A stretch of DNA of 64,000 bases from CAZEWZ01 sp964516765 (GCA_964516765.1 CAZEWZ010000004.1:1-64000); one strand, 5' to 3'; shown: positions 17,839 to 26,318, counted from the stretch's first letter. Made by a program: numbers and translations. Notes: generated from the letters alone by a model not told the origin.

Positions 17839-18578
17839 ATTGGGTTGATTTCGTTAATTTTTAATAATCTCGATTTAAAACGGTTGTACTTTAAGCTAGG
17901 ATCAACCAAAATACAGCCGATGCAATATTTACTCACACGAAGTGTACGAATGCCTTTAGATCGAAGCAAGCGACTCATCAAGGTATTTCTATTTACCAGA
18001 CTTTGCTTAATCTCTACGATCACTTGATCTTTAAATTTCACCTTCTTTTCCCCAGACACAAAGTTCAAATTTAAGTCGATAGTGACTCTTTCTTCGGCCG
18101 TTTTGTGCACTAGGGTAATTCTTTGAAAGCTGTTCTCTAAACTTGTGAAGAGATCCGTTGGATTTTCAGGAATCCACCGCCGCAGGAACTTTTTTTGATC
18201 TTCATGTAGAAGATCACTGGGCTCCGTACTCATTCTTTTTTTATTAGTTTTGGACTTGTACTTCAGTTTAACTTCCAGAAAAGACAAATCTGAATCCAAA
18301 TATGTTCTAAATCGGACCTTATGTCTTTTAAGCTTTCCTTGGTGATGGTCATGGTAAAAACTTTTTAGGCGTGTATCTAAGTAATTCGTGTGGTAAGAGG
18401 CCATTCTTTTCCCCTTGATCTCCAGCACAAAATAATCAGTTGATAAATCGACTAAAAAGCCCATCAGCTCTATCTGAGAAATAAGATATTTAGTATCGGA
18501 TCTGCGCAATAATTTGACCCGATCCATTTGAGATAGATCAATGGGACTAAAATGATTAAGTTGTGGCACTGCTTCCAT
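17826..18578 (-). CDS. VTC-type polyphosphate polymerase domain protein
   Basis: This 250-residue soluble protein matches the VTC domain, a triphosphate tunnel metalloenzyme fold that in yeast Vtc4 makes polyphosphate from ATP. The ordered tunnel-type residues are visible: RRSDTKYLI (K30), HKVRFRTY (R89, R91), FLEVKLK (E102, K104), KKRMSTEP (R115), ERVTIDLNL (R164, D168) and VIVEIKQS (E189, K191). YHTNYLDTR, the strand carrying the conserved Tyr-Asp, is also present. There is no SPX domain and no membrane segment. The frame is open to a TTG at 18590; I use the ATG at 18578. Catalytic activity in bacterial members is not proven, so the product is inferred from the fold. Confidence 0.85.
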   Translation of the reverse strand: MEAVPQLNHFSPIDLSQMDRVKLLRRSDTKYLISQIELMGFLVDLSTDYFVLEIKGKRMASYHTNYLDTRLKSFYHDHHQGKLKRHKVRFRTYLDSDLSFLEVKLKYKSKTNKKRMSTEPSDLLHEDQKKFLRRWIPENPTDLFTSLENSFQRITLVHKTAEERVTIDLNLNFVSGEKKVKFKDQVIVEIKQSLVNRNTLMSRLLRSKGIRTLRVSKYCIGCILVDPSLKYNRFKSRLLKINEINPIWNS

Positions 18579-18666
18579 AAATACGGGCAACTAAAATTTA
18601 ATAAGTATTCTTTTCTTCTAAGCTCATATCCCGCCCACCAATGGTGTTTGACAAAAAAAGTTTCCT

Positions 18667-19386
18667 TTATCTTTGAATAAAGCCCTGCAAGACTCGATAA
18701 TTGTCATATCTAGTCTTATACCTGGCACTTAGCAATAATTTATTTTGGTCTTTTTCTAAGGTAACCAGACCCTTGTTAGCTACTTTATTGATACCCAACA
18801 TTTGATCGTGGAGAAATCGGTCATTTTTTAAAGGACCAGTATAGAGATCCACTTCTTTGACATTATTATTAACAGAAATTTCATAAACAAGACTTCCATC
18901 AGGATTTGTTTTCTTTTTTTCCGCTGTAATTTCTGATCGACTTTTTCGTTCATTACCCGATTTACTATACTCCTTCAAACCTATTCCTGGATGATTTTCA
19001 AAAAACTCAGCTTCAGAAATCAAGCCGCCTCCATCATAAAATTTTTTCTGAACGCCGTGTCTTTCCCCATTTTTATATTTAGTCAAACGAAAAAGGTTCC
19101 CATTCTTATAGTACCACTTCGCATCTCCCTCCTTTAATCCGTCCACATATTCTATTTCGGCCCGCAGCGATCCATCTTCATAAAAGTCTTTGGCCAATCC
19201 ATTTCGGATATTGTCTTTATAAAAGATGGATGCAGAAATTGTTCCGTCTTCATTATATGTATGAACTAGTCCATTTTTCGACCCTTTTTGAGCAGAAGTA
19301 TTGCTGTTTTGATTGAGTTCGCATGCAAAAACTCCCAACAATAGGAATAATAAACAGAATTTTTTGATCATTAGTGAATAGGTCAT
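18667..19386 (-). CDS. Lipoprotein with MORN/YwqK-type repeats
   Basis: This protein of up to 239 residues has an N-terminal lipobox (LLLGVFAC, Cys about residue 22) after a short hydrophobic stretch, so it should be a lipid-anchored periplasmic or outer-membrane protein. Residues about 38-140 contain at least four repeats of the type NGLAKDFYEDGSLRAEIEY and EGDAKWYYKNGNLFRLTKY, the MORN-2/YwqK pattern. The C-terminal 90 residues are unrecognised. YwqK was named as an antitoxin in Bacillus, but that role does not carry over to lipoproteins like this one. ATG 19371 (MIKKFCLL) is an equally good start. It precedes the VTC gene by 88 bases on the same strand. Confidence 0.75.
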   Translation of the reverse strand: MTYSLMIKKFCLLFLLLGVFACELNQNSNTSAQKGSKNGLVHTYNEDGTISASIFYKDNIRNGLAKDFYEDGSLRAEIEYVDGLKEGDAKWYYKNGNLFRLTKYKNGERHGVQKKFYDGGGLISEAEFFENHPGIGLKEYSKSGNERKSRSEITAEKKKTNPDGSLVYEISVNNNVKEVDLYTGPLKNDRFLHDQMLGINKVANKGLVTLEKDQNKLLLSARYKTRYDNYRVLQGFIQR

Positions 19387-19391
19387 TTTTC

Positions 19392-19399
19392 CAAAGATA
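19392..19399 (-). promoter_or_regulatory. Putative -7 box (TATCTTTG) of the MORN lipoprotein gene
   Basis: The minus strand reads TATCTTTG, an exact TAnnTTTG match, ending 5 bases before the ATG at 19386 and 20 bases before the ATG at 19371. It may drive the lipoprotein gene and, by read-through, the VTC block. Confidence 0.45.
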
Positions 19400-19541
19400 A
19401 AAATACAATACTAATTCTTTCTATGTATAGCTAAATGAATCCCTAGGAAAGGCTATTAAGGAGTTGATTCGATCGATAAGATCAAATAATGTTGATAAAA
19501 ATAGGGGAATTTACTTATATTGCCTGATAAAATTTACACCG

Positions 19542-20072
19542 ATGTCAGCTAGAAAACCATTTAATTTACACAAGTGGATTGAGGAAAACCGTAATCTATT
19601 AAAACCCCCAGTTGGAAATAAAAATTTATACAAAGAAGCTGGAGATTTTATTGTAATGATTGTAGGGGGGCCAAATGCACGAAAAGACTATCACTACAAC
19701 GAAAGCGAAGAGTTATTCTTTCAAATTGAGGGAGAAATTAATGTACGTATTCAAGAAAATGGGCAAGCAGTAGATGTACCCATTAGACCAGGAGAAATGT
19801 TTTTACTTCCCGCCAAAGTTCCTCATTCGCCAATCCGCTCTGAAGGTTCTGTAGGATTGGTTATTGAGAAAGTTAGGAAGGGAACAAATGACCTAGACGG
19901 ATTAATGTGGTTTTGTGAAAAATGCAACCATAAGCTCCATGAAACCTTCTTCCCACTGACAAATATTGAAAAAGACTTTATACCACGATTTAAAGACTTT
20001 TATACCAACAAAAAACTACGAACTTGCGATCAATGTGATACAGAGATGGCTGCAGACGAAAGATTCATTTAA
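19542..20072 (+). CDS. 3-Hydroxyanthranilate 3,4-dioxygenase
   Basis: This 176-residue cupin enzyme opens the ring of 3-hydroxyanthranilate to aminocarboxymuconate semialdehyde (ACMS) in the kynurenine pathway. The iron ligands lie in [14 protein letters not shown], with His from the second cupin motif [15 protein letters not shown]. The C-terminal rubredoxin-like pair CEKCNH and CDQCD, present in the bacterial and fungal forms, is intact. The frame extends upstream to a TTG at 19464, but similarity begins at [17 protein letters not shown], so I use ATG 19542; the resulting length is normal for the family. The next gene, ACMS decarboxylase, starts two bases after the stop, so the product and the next enzyme are made together. 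Confidence 0.93.
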   Translation: MSARKPFNLHKWIEENRNLLKPPVGNKNLYKEAGDFIVMIVGGPNARKDYHYNESEELFFQIEGEINVRIQENGQAVDVPIRPGEMFLLPAKVPHSPIRSEGSVGLVIEKVRKGTNDLDGLMWFCEKCNHKLHETFFPLTNIEKDFIPRFKDFYTNKKLRTCDQCDTEMAADERFI

Positions 20073-20074
20073 GC

Positions 20075-21103
20075 ATGTCAGCCTCAGAAAAAAATCTATT
20101 TACTATAGATATTCACACACACATTCTACCAAAAAATATTCCTAATTTTAAAGAAATGTTTGGCTATGGTGGTTTTATACATTTAGAACACCATAAGTCC
20201 TGTTGCGCCCGGATGATGAAAGAAGAACATTTCTTCAGGGAAATAGAAGACAATTGCTGGTCGGCCGAGAAGAGGATAACTGAATGTGATGCACAAGGAG
20301 TTCATGTACAAGTTCTTTCTACCGTTCCTGTAATGTTCTCTTATTGGGCAGAAGCCAAAGATACTCTAAAGGTTTCAGTATTTTTGAACGATCATATCGC
20401 TGGCATCGTCCGAAAATATCCCAAACGTTTTGCGGGTCTTGGTACACTGCCCATGCAAGATACCTATATGGCGCTGCAAGAATTAAAACGCTGCAAAGAA
20501 ATAGGTTTATGTGGAATACAGATTGGAACTCATATCAACAACAAGAACCTAAGTCACCCCGACTTCTTTCCTATTTTTGAAGCCTGTGAAAAGCTCAATC
20601 TATCTGTTTTTGTGCATCCATGGGACATGATGGGTAAAGTAGACATGGAAGAATATTGGTTACCATGGCTAGTGGGAATGCCGGCTGAAAGTTCTAGAGC
20701 AATCTGCTCCTTGATTTTTGGAGGAGTCTTTGAACGTCTGCCAAAATTAAGGGTGGCATTTGCTCACGGAGGAGGATCATTCCCAGCAACCATAAGTAGA
20801 ATTGAACACGGTTTTAAGGTAAGACCAGATTTGGTAGCCAAAGACAATCCGATAAACCCGAAAGATTACCTTGGTAAATTTTATTTAGACAGCCTTGTTC
20901 ACGATCCCACAATGCTTTCCTACTTGGTCAACTTAGTAGGAGCGGAAAAAGTTGCCCTGGGAACAGATTATCCTTTTCCACTTGGAGAACTTCATCCCGG
21001 GAAAATGATTCATAGCATGCCCTGGAGCGACAAAATGAAAACACAATTGTTAAGCAAAAGTGCACTAGCATGGTTGGGTATGAAAAAAGAAGATTTTATA
21101 TAA
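20075..21103 (+). CDS. 2-Amino-3-carboxymuconate-6-semialdehyde decarboxylase (ACMSD)
   Basis: This 342-residue member of the amidohydrolase superfamily removes CO2 from ACMS, steering tryptophan carbon away from quinolinate and NAD towards 2-aminomuconate or picolinate. Zinc ligands are visible in DIHTHILP (HxH), in VFVHPWDMMG (His) and in LGTDYPFPLGE (Asp); AHGGGSFPATISRIEHGF gives the conserved catalytic His and Arg. Length is normal. It forms a two-gene unit with the dioxygenase just upstream. No kynureninase, kynurenine monooxygenase or aminomuconate dehydrogenase gene lies next to it, so the rest of the pathway must be encoded elsewhere. Confidence 0.93.
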   Translation: MSASEKNLFTIDIHTHILPKNIPNFKEMFGYGGFIHLEHHKSCCARMMKEEHFFREIEDNCWSAEKRITECDAQGVHVQVLSTVPVMFSYWAEAKDTLKVSVFLNDHIAGIVRKYPKRFAGLGTLPMQDTYMALQELKRCKEIGLCGIQIGTHINNKNLSHPDFFPIFEACEKLNLSVFVHPWDMMGKVDMEEYWLPWLVGMPAESSRAICSLIFGGVFERLPKLRVAFAHGGGSFPATISRIEHGFKVRPDLVAKDNPINPKDYLGKFYLDSLVHDPTMLSYLVNLVGAEKVALGTDYPFPLGELHPGKMIHSMPWSDKMKTQLLSKSALAWLGMKKEDFI

Positions 21104-21145
21104 ACTTTGTGTAACTTGAGGAACTAAATTCTTCTGAAGAAAGTT

Positions 21146-23044
21146 ATGAGCGACGAGCTAAAACACGAGTGTGGAATTGCGATGATTCGCCTCTTAAAAC
21201 CATTGGAATTCTACCAAGAAAAGTATAATACTTCCCTCTACGCACTAAATAAAATGTACTTGTTGATGCAAAAGCAAGTAAATCGGGGGCAGGACGGTGC
21301 AGGCTTGGCAAATATAAAACTCGATATCAGCCCAGGAAAAAGATATATTAGCCGATACCGGTCGAACAAAACAAATTCAGTTCAGGATATTTTTTCTTAT
21401 ATTAACAATAAGTTCAAAGAAGTCGAAAGTCAACACCCAGAGAAATTGAAAGATGTACAGTGGCTAAAAGAAAATATGTCTTTTTCAGGGGAGCTTTTTC
21501 TGGGTCATCTTCGATATGGCACCTATGGAGGAAATAGTATCGAACACTGCCATCCTTTTCTTCGTCAAAACAATTGGATGACCAGAAACCTGGTCTTGGC
21601 TGGGAACTTCAATATGACGAATGTAGATGAGCTTTTTGACCAACTGATTGAATTGGGACAACATCCCAAAGAAAAATCCGACACGGTCACTATTCTAGAG
21701 AAAATTGGACATTTCCTAGATGAAGAAAATAGCAAAATATATCATCAACTGAAAGGAGAAATTTTGGACAAACAAAAAATGTCTAAAGTAATAGCCTCAA
21801 AAATTAATGTGCAAGATGTGCTCATCAATTCGGCGAAAAAATGGGACGGGGGATATGTTGTCTGTGGTCTAATGGGTCATGGAGATGCTTTTGCCTTAAG
21901 AGATCCTTCTGGAATTCGACCCGGATATTATTATAAAGACGATGAAATCGTAGTAGTCGCATCAGAAAGAGCTGTGATTCAAACGAGTTTTAATGTCCCT
22001 CAAGAATCAATTTTAGAGATCACTCCAGGCCATGCGCTGATCATAAAAAAAGATGGCCGCGTGAGTATGGACGAAGTTACTGAACCGAGAGAGAAAAATT
22101 CTTGCTCCTTTGAGCGAATTTATTTTTCTAGAGGAAATGATGCAGATATTTATACCGAAAGAAAAAAATTAGGAAAATATATCAGCCCTAAAGTAATGAA
22201 GAGTATTGGTGGAGATCTAAAAAATTCAGTATTTTCTTTTATTCCAAACACCGCAGAAACTTCTTTCTACGGTATGGTAAAAGAACTCGAGATGCTCTAT
22301 AAAGACAAACAAGCCGAGATGGTTGTGGCATTAGGAGAAAAAGCCACTGCAGAGCAAGTCAAAGCGATTTTCTCTGTAAATCCACGCATCGAAAAGATTG
22401 CCATCAAAGATGCCAAACTACGCACATTTATCACAGATGACAATAACCGGGACAGCCTTGTGGGACATGTCTATGATGTGACCTACGGACAAGTATCAGA
22501 AAGAGATAATTTGATCATCATAGATGATAGTATTGTTCGAGGAACTACTTTAAAAAAGAGTATTCTTAAAATACTGGATCGCTTGCATCCAAAAAAAATA
22601 GTCATTGTCTCTTCTGCCCCACAAATCAGATACCCCGATTGCTATGGCATAGACATGGCCAAATTGGGAGATTTTATTGCTTTCAAGGCAGCTATTTCTC
22701 TTATTAAAGAAAGAAAGATGACTCATATTATAGATCAGGTGTACAAAAAATGTAAAGCGCAACAAGACCTTCCCAAGGAAGAAGTCGTCAACTATGTGAA
22801 AGAGATATACCAGCCCTTTAGTGCGGAAGATATCTCCGTAAAAATTGGCGAACTTGTTTGCTCTGAGGATTCCACCTCTGAAGTAGAAATAATTTTTCAA
22901 GGAATTGACGAGTTGCACTTGGCTTGTCCAGATCACAAAGGCGATTGGTACTTTACCGGAAACTATCCTACTCCAGGAGGGAATAAAGTAGTCAACAAAG
23001 CGTTTATCTACTATGTTGAGGGAAACAACAAGAGAGCGTATTAA
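21146..23044 (+). CDS. Long-form PurF-type amidophosphoribosyltransferase
   Basis: This 632-residue protein has an N-terminal class II glutamine amidotransferase domain and a C-terminal phosphoribosyltransferase domain, as in PurF, which makes phosphoribosylamine in purine synthesis. The nucleophile is Cys9 (MSDELKHEC), so an eight-residue propeptide must be removed. NRGQDGAG, GHLRYGTYGG and DPSGIRPGYYY follow. The PRPP loop is IIIDDSIVRGTTLKKSI, then RYPDCYGIDMAK. The protein is about 130 residues longer than PurF of E. coli or Bacillus, with added segments in the glutamine domain and at the C-terminus. I recall this long form as common in Bacteroidota; whether it is the main purine enzyme or a paralogue cannot be told here. 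Confidence 0.82.
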   Translation: MSDELKHECGIAMIRLLKPLEFYQEKYNTSLYALNKMYLLMQKQVNRGQDGAGLANIKLDISPGKRYISRYRSNKTNSVQDIFSYINNKFKEVESQHPEKLKDVQWLKENMSFSGELFLGHLRYGTYGGNSIEHCHPFLRQNNWMTRNLVLAGNFNMTNVDELFDQLIELGQHPKEKSDTVTILEKIGHFLDEENSKIYHQLKGEILDKQKMSKVIASKINVQDVLINSAKKWDGGYVVCGLMGHGDAFALRDPSGIRPGYYYKDDEIVVVASERAVIQTSFNVPQESILEITPGHALIIKKDGRVSMDEVTEPREKNSCSFERIYFSRGNDADIYTERKKLGKYISPKVMKSIGGDLKNSVFSFIPNTAETSFYGMVKELEMLYKDKQAEMVVALGEKATAEQVKAIFSVNPRIEKIAIKDAKLRTFITDDNNRDSLVGHVYDVTYGQVSERDNLIIIDDSIVRGTTLKKSILKILDRLHPKKIVIVSSAPQIRYPDCYGIDMAKLGDFIAFKAAISLIKERKMTHIIDQVYKKCKAQQDLPKEEVVNYVKEIYQPFSAEDISVKIGELVCSEDSTSEVEIIFQGIDELHLACPDHKGDWYFTGNYPTPGGNKVVNKAFIYYVEGNNKRAY

Positions 23045-23061
23045 ACTTAAGATCTTTTTTT

Positions 23062-24456
23062 ATGAAAAAGCATTTACTATCTATTCTGTTTTGTGTTAGC
23101 CTACTATCCTTTGCCCAAGACTGTTCTAAAGTGGATAAAAAAGTTGTAAAGCGGATTAAGAAAGATGTATATATGCTTGCGAGTGACCAAATGGAAGGAA
23201 GAAATCCTGGGACCTCAGGAGAAATAAAAGCACGAAACTACCTTTGCCAGCGAATGCAAGAAATCAACCTAAAATCGAAAGGCACAGAGGGTTTTGTGCA
23301 GGTATTCTCTTACCTTGAAAAGGTCAAGCAAAAACCAAATAAAACCATATTAAGCATTAACAACAAAGCCTTAAAATTAACACATCAGTTTTATGCAACT
23401 GAGTTTTCCTCCAATGGAGTCATTGATGATGTACCTGTTATATCTGTGGGCTTTGGTATTCACCTTCCACAGGAGGGCTATTCAGATTACCACAGATTGG
23501 ATGTAGACATTCAAGGTTATGTGGCCTTGATGGACATCGAACTACCTACTCATACTCTAGAGCATCCTCCAAGCATAGAGTCCCGTATTTCTGAAGCTAG
23601 AGATCGTGGAGCCGAGGGCGTATTGCTATTTAGTTCTCAAAAAGACAAAAGCGCCCCAAGAATCACCTACCAAAATATAAAAAGCTTGGGGCTTCCGGTC
23701 TTGTATTTGAAACAATCTTCGTTTGGCGAAGTGCCACAAATATTTATCGAAAATACCAGTTTTTCAGTGATTCAATATGAAACTCCCACTCTAGCACACA
23801 ACATCCTTGGGTTTATTGACAACAATTCAGACCTAACTGTTGCTATTACAGCTCATTACGATCATTTAGGCTTCGGAAGCTTTGGCTCAAAATACAAAGG
23901 ACAAAAAAAAGTACACAACGGTGCCGATGACAACGCCAGCGGTACAGCTGCACTTTTGGAGTTGGCACATTTCTTCCAAAACAACAAAAAACAAGAAAAA
24001 TACAACTTTCTCTTTATTGCATTTTCTGCAGAAGAAAAGGGTCTGCTGGGCTCCAAATATTTTGTAAATAATCCCACATTGGCATTGGAAGAAATTAACT
24101 ATGTGCTGAACATGGACATGGTAGGAAGAATGGAAGAAGACATGCCTTTGACTATAGAAGGCTTAGGAAGCTCACTAATATGGAAAAATACACTCAAAGA
24201 AATTGACTGTGATGCTTTTCCCCTGACCCTTAAAAAAAGAGAAGATGGCCCTTCGGACCACGCGCCATTTTATAAAGCTGGAATTCCTGCCCTGCATTTT
24301 TGGACTGGCAAGCATGACGACTACCACCTACCCTCAGATGATGCAGATAAAATTAATTTTGACGCAGAATCTCAAATCATTTCTTTCATCGAAAAATTTA
24401 TTCTTCATATGGACGAAAAAGATCCCGCAATATTTCATTTAAGAAAAAAACTATGA
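23062..24456 (+). CDS. Secreted M28-family metallopeptidase
   Basis: This 464-residue protein has a signal peptide (1-18, LLSFAQ) and is a zinc aminopeptidase of family M28 with an inserted protease-associated domain (about 90-240). The two-zinc site is complete: AHYDHLG (His), GADDNASGTAALLEL (Asp), AFSAEEKGLLGS (Glu-Glu), NMDMVGRM (Asp) and, near the end, HFWTGKHDDYHLPSDD (His). SDHAPFYKAGIPAL supports the assignment. It probably trims peptides in the periplasm or outside the cell. It follows the PurF-type gene by 17 bases and its stop overlaps the gpsA start by four bases, so the three genes are probably one transcript. Confidence 0.9.
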   Translation: MKKHLLSILFCVSLLSFAQDCSKVDKKVVKRIKKDVYMLASDQMEGRNPGTSGEIKARNYLCQRMQEINLKSKGTEGFVQVFSYLEKVKQKPNKTILSINNKALKLTHQFYATEFSSNGVIDDVPVISVGFGIHLPQEGYSDYHRLDVDIQGYVALMDIELPTHTLEHPPSIESRISEARDRGAEGVLLFSSQKDKSAPRITYQNIKSLGLPVLYLKQSSFGEVPQIFIENTSFSVIQYETPTLAHNILGFIDNNSDLTVAITAHYDHLGFGSFGSKYKGQKKVHNGADDNASGTAALLELAHFFQNNKKQEKYNFLFIAFSAEEKGLLGSKYFVNNPTLALEEINYVLNMDMVGRMEEDMPLTIEGLGSSLIWKNTLKEIDCDAFPLTLKKREDGPSDHAPFYKAGIPALHFWTGKHDDYHLPSDDADKINFDAESQIISFIEKFILHMDEKDPAIFHLRKKL

Positions 24457-25448
24457 ATCCTGATAAAAAAATTGCCATCCTTGGAGGGGGGAGTTGGGCC
24501 ACAGCCATTATAAAAATGCTTTCCAACCGCAACAAAAAAATCGCTTGGTGGATGCGGAGCGAAAGCGCTATTCAACACATCAAAAAAAATGGGCACAACC
24601 CAAAGTATTTAACTGGAGTTGAAATAGATACTCGTATTGTAAAAGTATCTATCGACTTAAATGAAGTGTGTGCGCAGGCCGATATTTTGATTCTTGTGGT
24701 GCCTTCCGCCTTTCTACACGATACTTTAAGTCAATTGAAGGTAGACATCAGCAAAAAGACGATTTTTTCTGCGGTAAAAGGAATTGTGCCCCACAAAAAT
24801 CAAATTGTGGGAGAATACATGCAAAACGAATTTGATATTCCCATCTCCCAAATTGGGGTCATCACCGGCCCTTGCCATGCGGAGGAAGTCGCATTAGGCA
24901 GACTCTCTTATCTTACTGTGGCTTGTGAAAATCTACAAAGAGCTCAATGGATGGCAGACAGACTAGCTTGTAATTATATCAAAACCATCACTTCTGAGGA
25001 TATCTATGGAACTGAGTACTCTGCTGTACTAAAGAATGTGGTAGCTATTGCTGCGGGAATAGGTCATGGATTGGGTTATGGCGACAACTTCTTGTCTGTG
25101 CTTATTTCCAATGCGATTCGAGAAATAAAACGATTTGTGGATATTGTTCATCCTATTTCTAGAGACATCAAAGACTCAGCCTATTTGGGAGATTTGCTCG
25201 TAACTGCTTATTCAAAGTTTAGCCGAAATAGACAATTTGGGAACTACATTGGTAAGGGATACTCTGTAAATAATGCCCAATTAGATATGAATATGGTTGC
25301 GGAGGGCTATTATGCAGTAAATTGTATCAAAGAAATGAATGAAAAATATGGGGTAAAAATGCCCATTACTGATGCAGTATATCGAATCATATACGAGAAG
25401 ATAGATCCAAGTATTGAGTTCAAACTTCTTGCCGAAGAGCTAGACTAA
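24453..25448 (+). CDS. gpsA: NAD(P)H-dependent glycerol-3-phosphate dehydrogenase
   Basis: This 331-residue cytoplasmic enzyme reduces dihydroxyacetone phosphate to glycerol-3-phosphate for phospholipid synthesis. The nucleotide-binding loop is AILGGGSWATAI, followed by ILVVPSAFLHDTL. ITGPCHAEEVALG and KNVVAIAAGIGHGLGYGDN hold the catalytic Lys and the substrate site, and DSAYLGDLLVTAYS and SRNRQFG follow in the usual order. Length matches the family. The ATG overlaps the stop of the M28 peptidase gene. The next gene is convergent, with seven bases between the stops. Confidence 0.93.
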   Translation: MNPDKKIAILGGGSWATAIIKMLSNRNKKIAWWMRSESAIQHIKKNGHNPKYLTGVEIDTRIVKVSIDLNEVCAQADILILVVPSAFLHDTLSQLKVDISKKTIFSAVKGIVPHKNQIVGEYMQNEFDIPISQIGVITGPCHAEEVALGRLSYLTVACENLQRAQWMADRLACNYIKTITSEDIYGTEYSAVLKNVVAIAAGIGHGLGYGDNFLSVLISNAIREIKRFVDIVHPISRDIKDSAYLGDLLVTAYSKFSRNRQFGNYIGKGYSVNNAQLDMNMVAEGYYAVNCIKEMNEKYGVKMPITDAVYRIIYEKIDPSIEFKLLAEELD

Positions 25449-25455
25449 TTTTTGA

Positions 25456-25977
25456 CTACTCCCTAGAAGTTTTTTTAAAAAGGGGTACTTTGGAGCATGC
25501 TTCTCCATAACTAAGAGATTTTACATAGGGTTGCAGAAGTCGGCAAAGCTCGACATAAGCAGATTCTGGTACAGGTACATTAGAACAACCCTTCACAATC
25601 ACCACCTTGTCCTTAAAGCCTGACAATTTAATGTTTAGTAGGGCTAAAGAATACAAATACTTATTGAGGTCTTCCAAAGATCCCTTAACCACCTTTTTGG
25701 CGAAAGGAGAAACCGCAGCGGCCACCAACATAAAAGCCCAAGCTGGCACAATGGCATCTGAACTAATGTCTATTGCCACATGAGCTTCTCGATACTGGGA
25801 CCAGTCGTTAGATTTCACAAAAGCACGGAATTCTCGCTCACGTAGAATAAAGCCCTGATACAAATGATCTTTTAAGTCAATAAAAAGTCGCTTATTGTGA
25901 TCATAATAATCTTCCAGATTGAAGGTTATCAATCCCGACTGATCTAATTTGTTGATAATTTCATCCTTGGTTTCCAT
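25456..25977 (-). CDS. DUF2480 protein at the end of the SUF operon
   Basis: This 173-residue cytoplasmic protein has no signal peptide or membrane helix. It opens with IINKLDQSGLITFNLEDYY, which I recognise as DUF2480, a Bacteroidota family of unknown function. WAFMLVAAAVSPFAKKVVKG is a conserved Ala-rich stretch, and KDKVVIVKGCSNVPVPESAY has a Gly-Cys-Ser that could bind metal or be modified. It is the last of eight same-strand genes for iron-sulfur assembly, 20 bases after the DUF59 gene, so its likely role is in cluster delivery or repair. That role is inferred from position only. Confidence 0.8.
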   Translation of the reverse strand: METKDEIINKLDQSGLITFNLEDYYDHNKRLFIDLKDHLYQGFILREREFRAFVKSNDWSQYREAHVAIDISSDAIVPAWAFMLVAAAVSPFAKKVVKGSLEDLNKYLYSLALLNIKLSGFKDKVVIVKGCSNVPVPESAYVELCRLLQPYVKSLSYGEACSKVPLFKKTSRE

Positions 25978-25997
25978 GAGATATCGTAATTGAATTC

Positions 25998-26318
25998 CTA
26001 TAAGAAACCCAGCTCTAATTTTGCTTCTTCACTCATCATTTCCTTGGTCCAGGTTGGCTCAAAAACCATAATGACATCTACATCTGTTACCTCATCCAAA
26101 GAACTTACTTTTTGCTTCACCTCTTCGGGCATAGACTCAGCAACAGGACATGAAGGTGAAGTCAGCGTCATATCAATTTCAATAGAACCCAGCTCACTCA
26201 CACGCACATCATAAATTAGACCTAACTCATAAATATCTACGGGGATTTCAGGATCGTAAACATTGTGTAATACTTCAACTACTTTTTCCCCTAATAATTG
26301 CATTTGTTCCTCGTTCAT
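25998..26318 (-). CDS. DUF59/MIP18-type iron-sulfur assembly factor (SufT-like)
   Basis: This 106-residue protein matches the DUF59 (MIP18/SufT/PaaD) family: VEVLHNVYDPEIPVDIYELG near the start, GLIYDVRV, then MTLTSPSCPVAESMPEEV with the conserved Cys, and VMVFEPTWTKEMMSEEAK at the end. Relatives help load iron-sulfur clusters into target proteins. It lies 43 bases after sufE and 20 bases before the DUF2480 gene in the SUF operon, which supports the assignment. Confidence 0.9.
   Translation of the reverse strand: MNEEQMQLLGEKVVEVLHNVYDPEIPVDIYELGLIYDVRVSELGSIEIDMTLTSPSCPVAESMPEEVKQKVSSLDEVTDVDVIMVFEPTWTKEMMSEEAKLELGFL

Noticed and set aside
18667..19386. Reading the YwqK-type protein as an antitoxin
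   Set aside because: It has a lipobox, so it is exported and lipid-anchored, and no toxin gene lies beside it.
22550..22936. Minus-strand frame of 128 residues inside the PurF-type gene
   Set aside because: It overlaps the conserved PRPP-binding domain and shows no domain or signal sequence.
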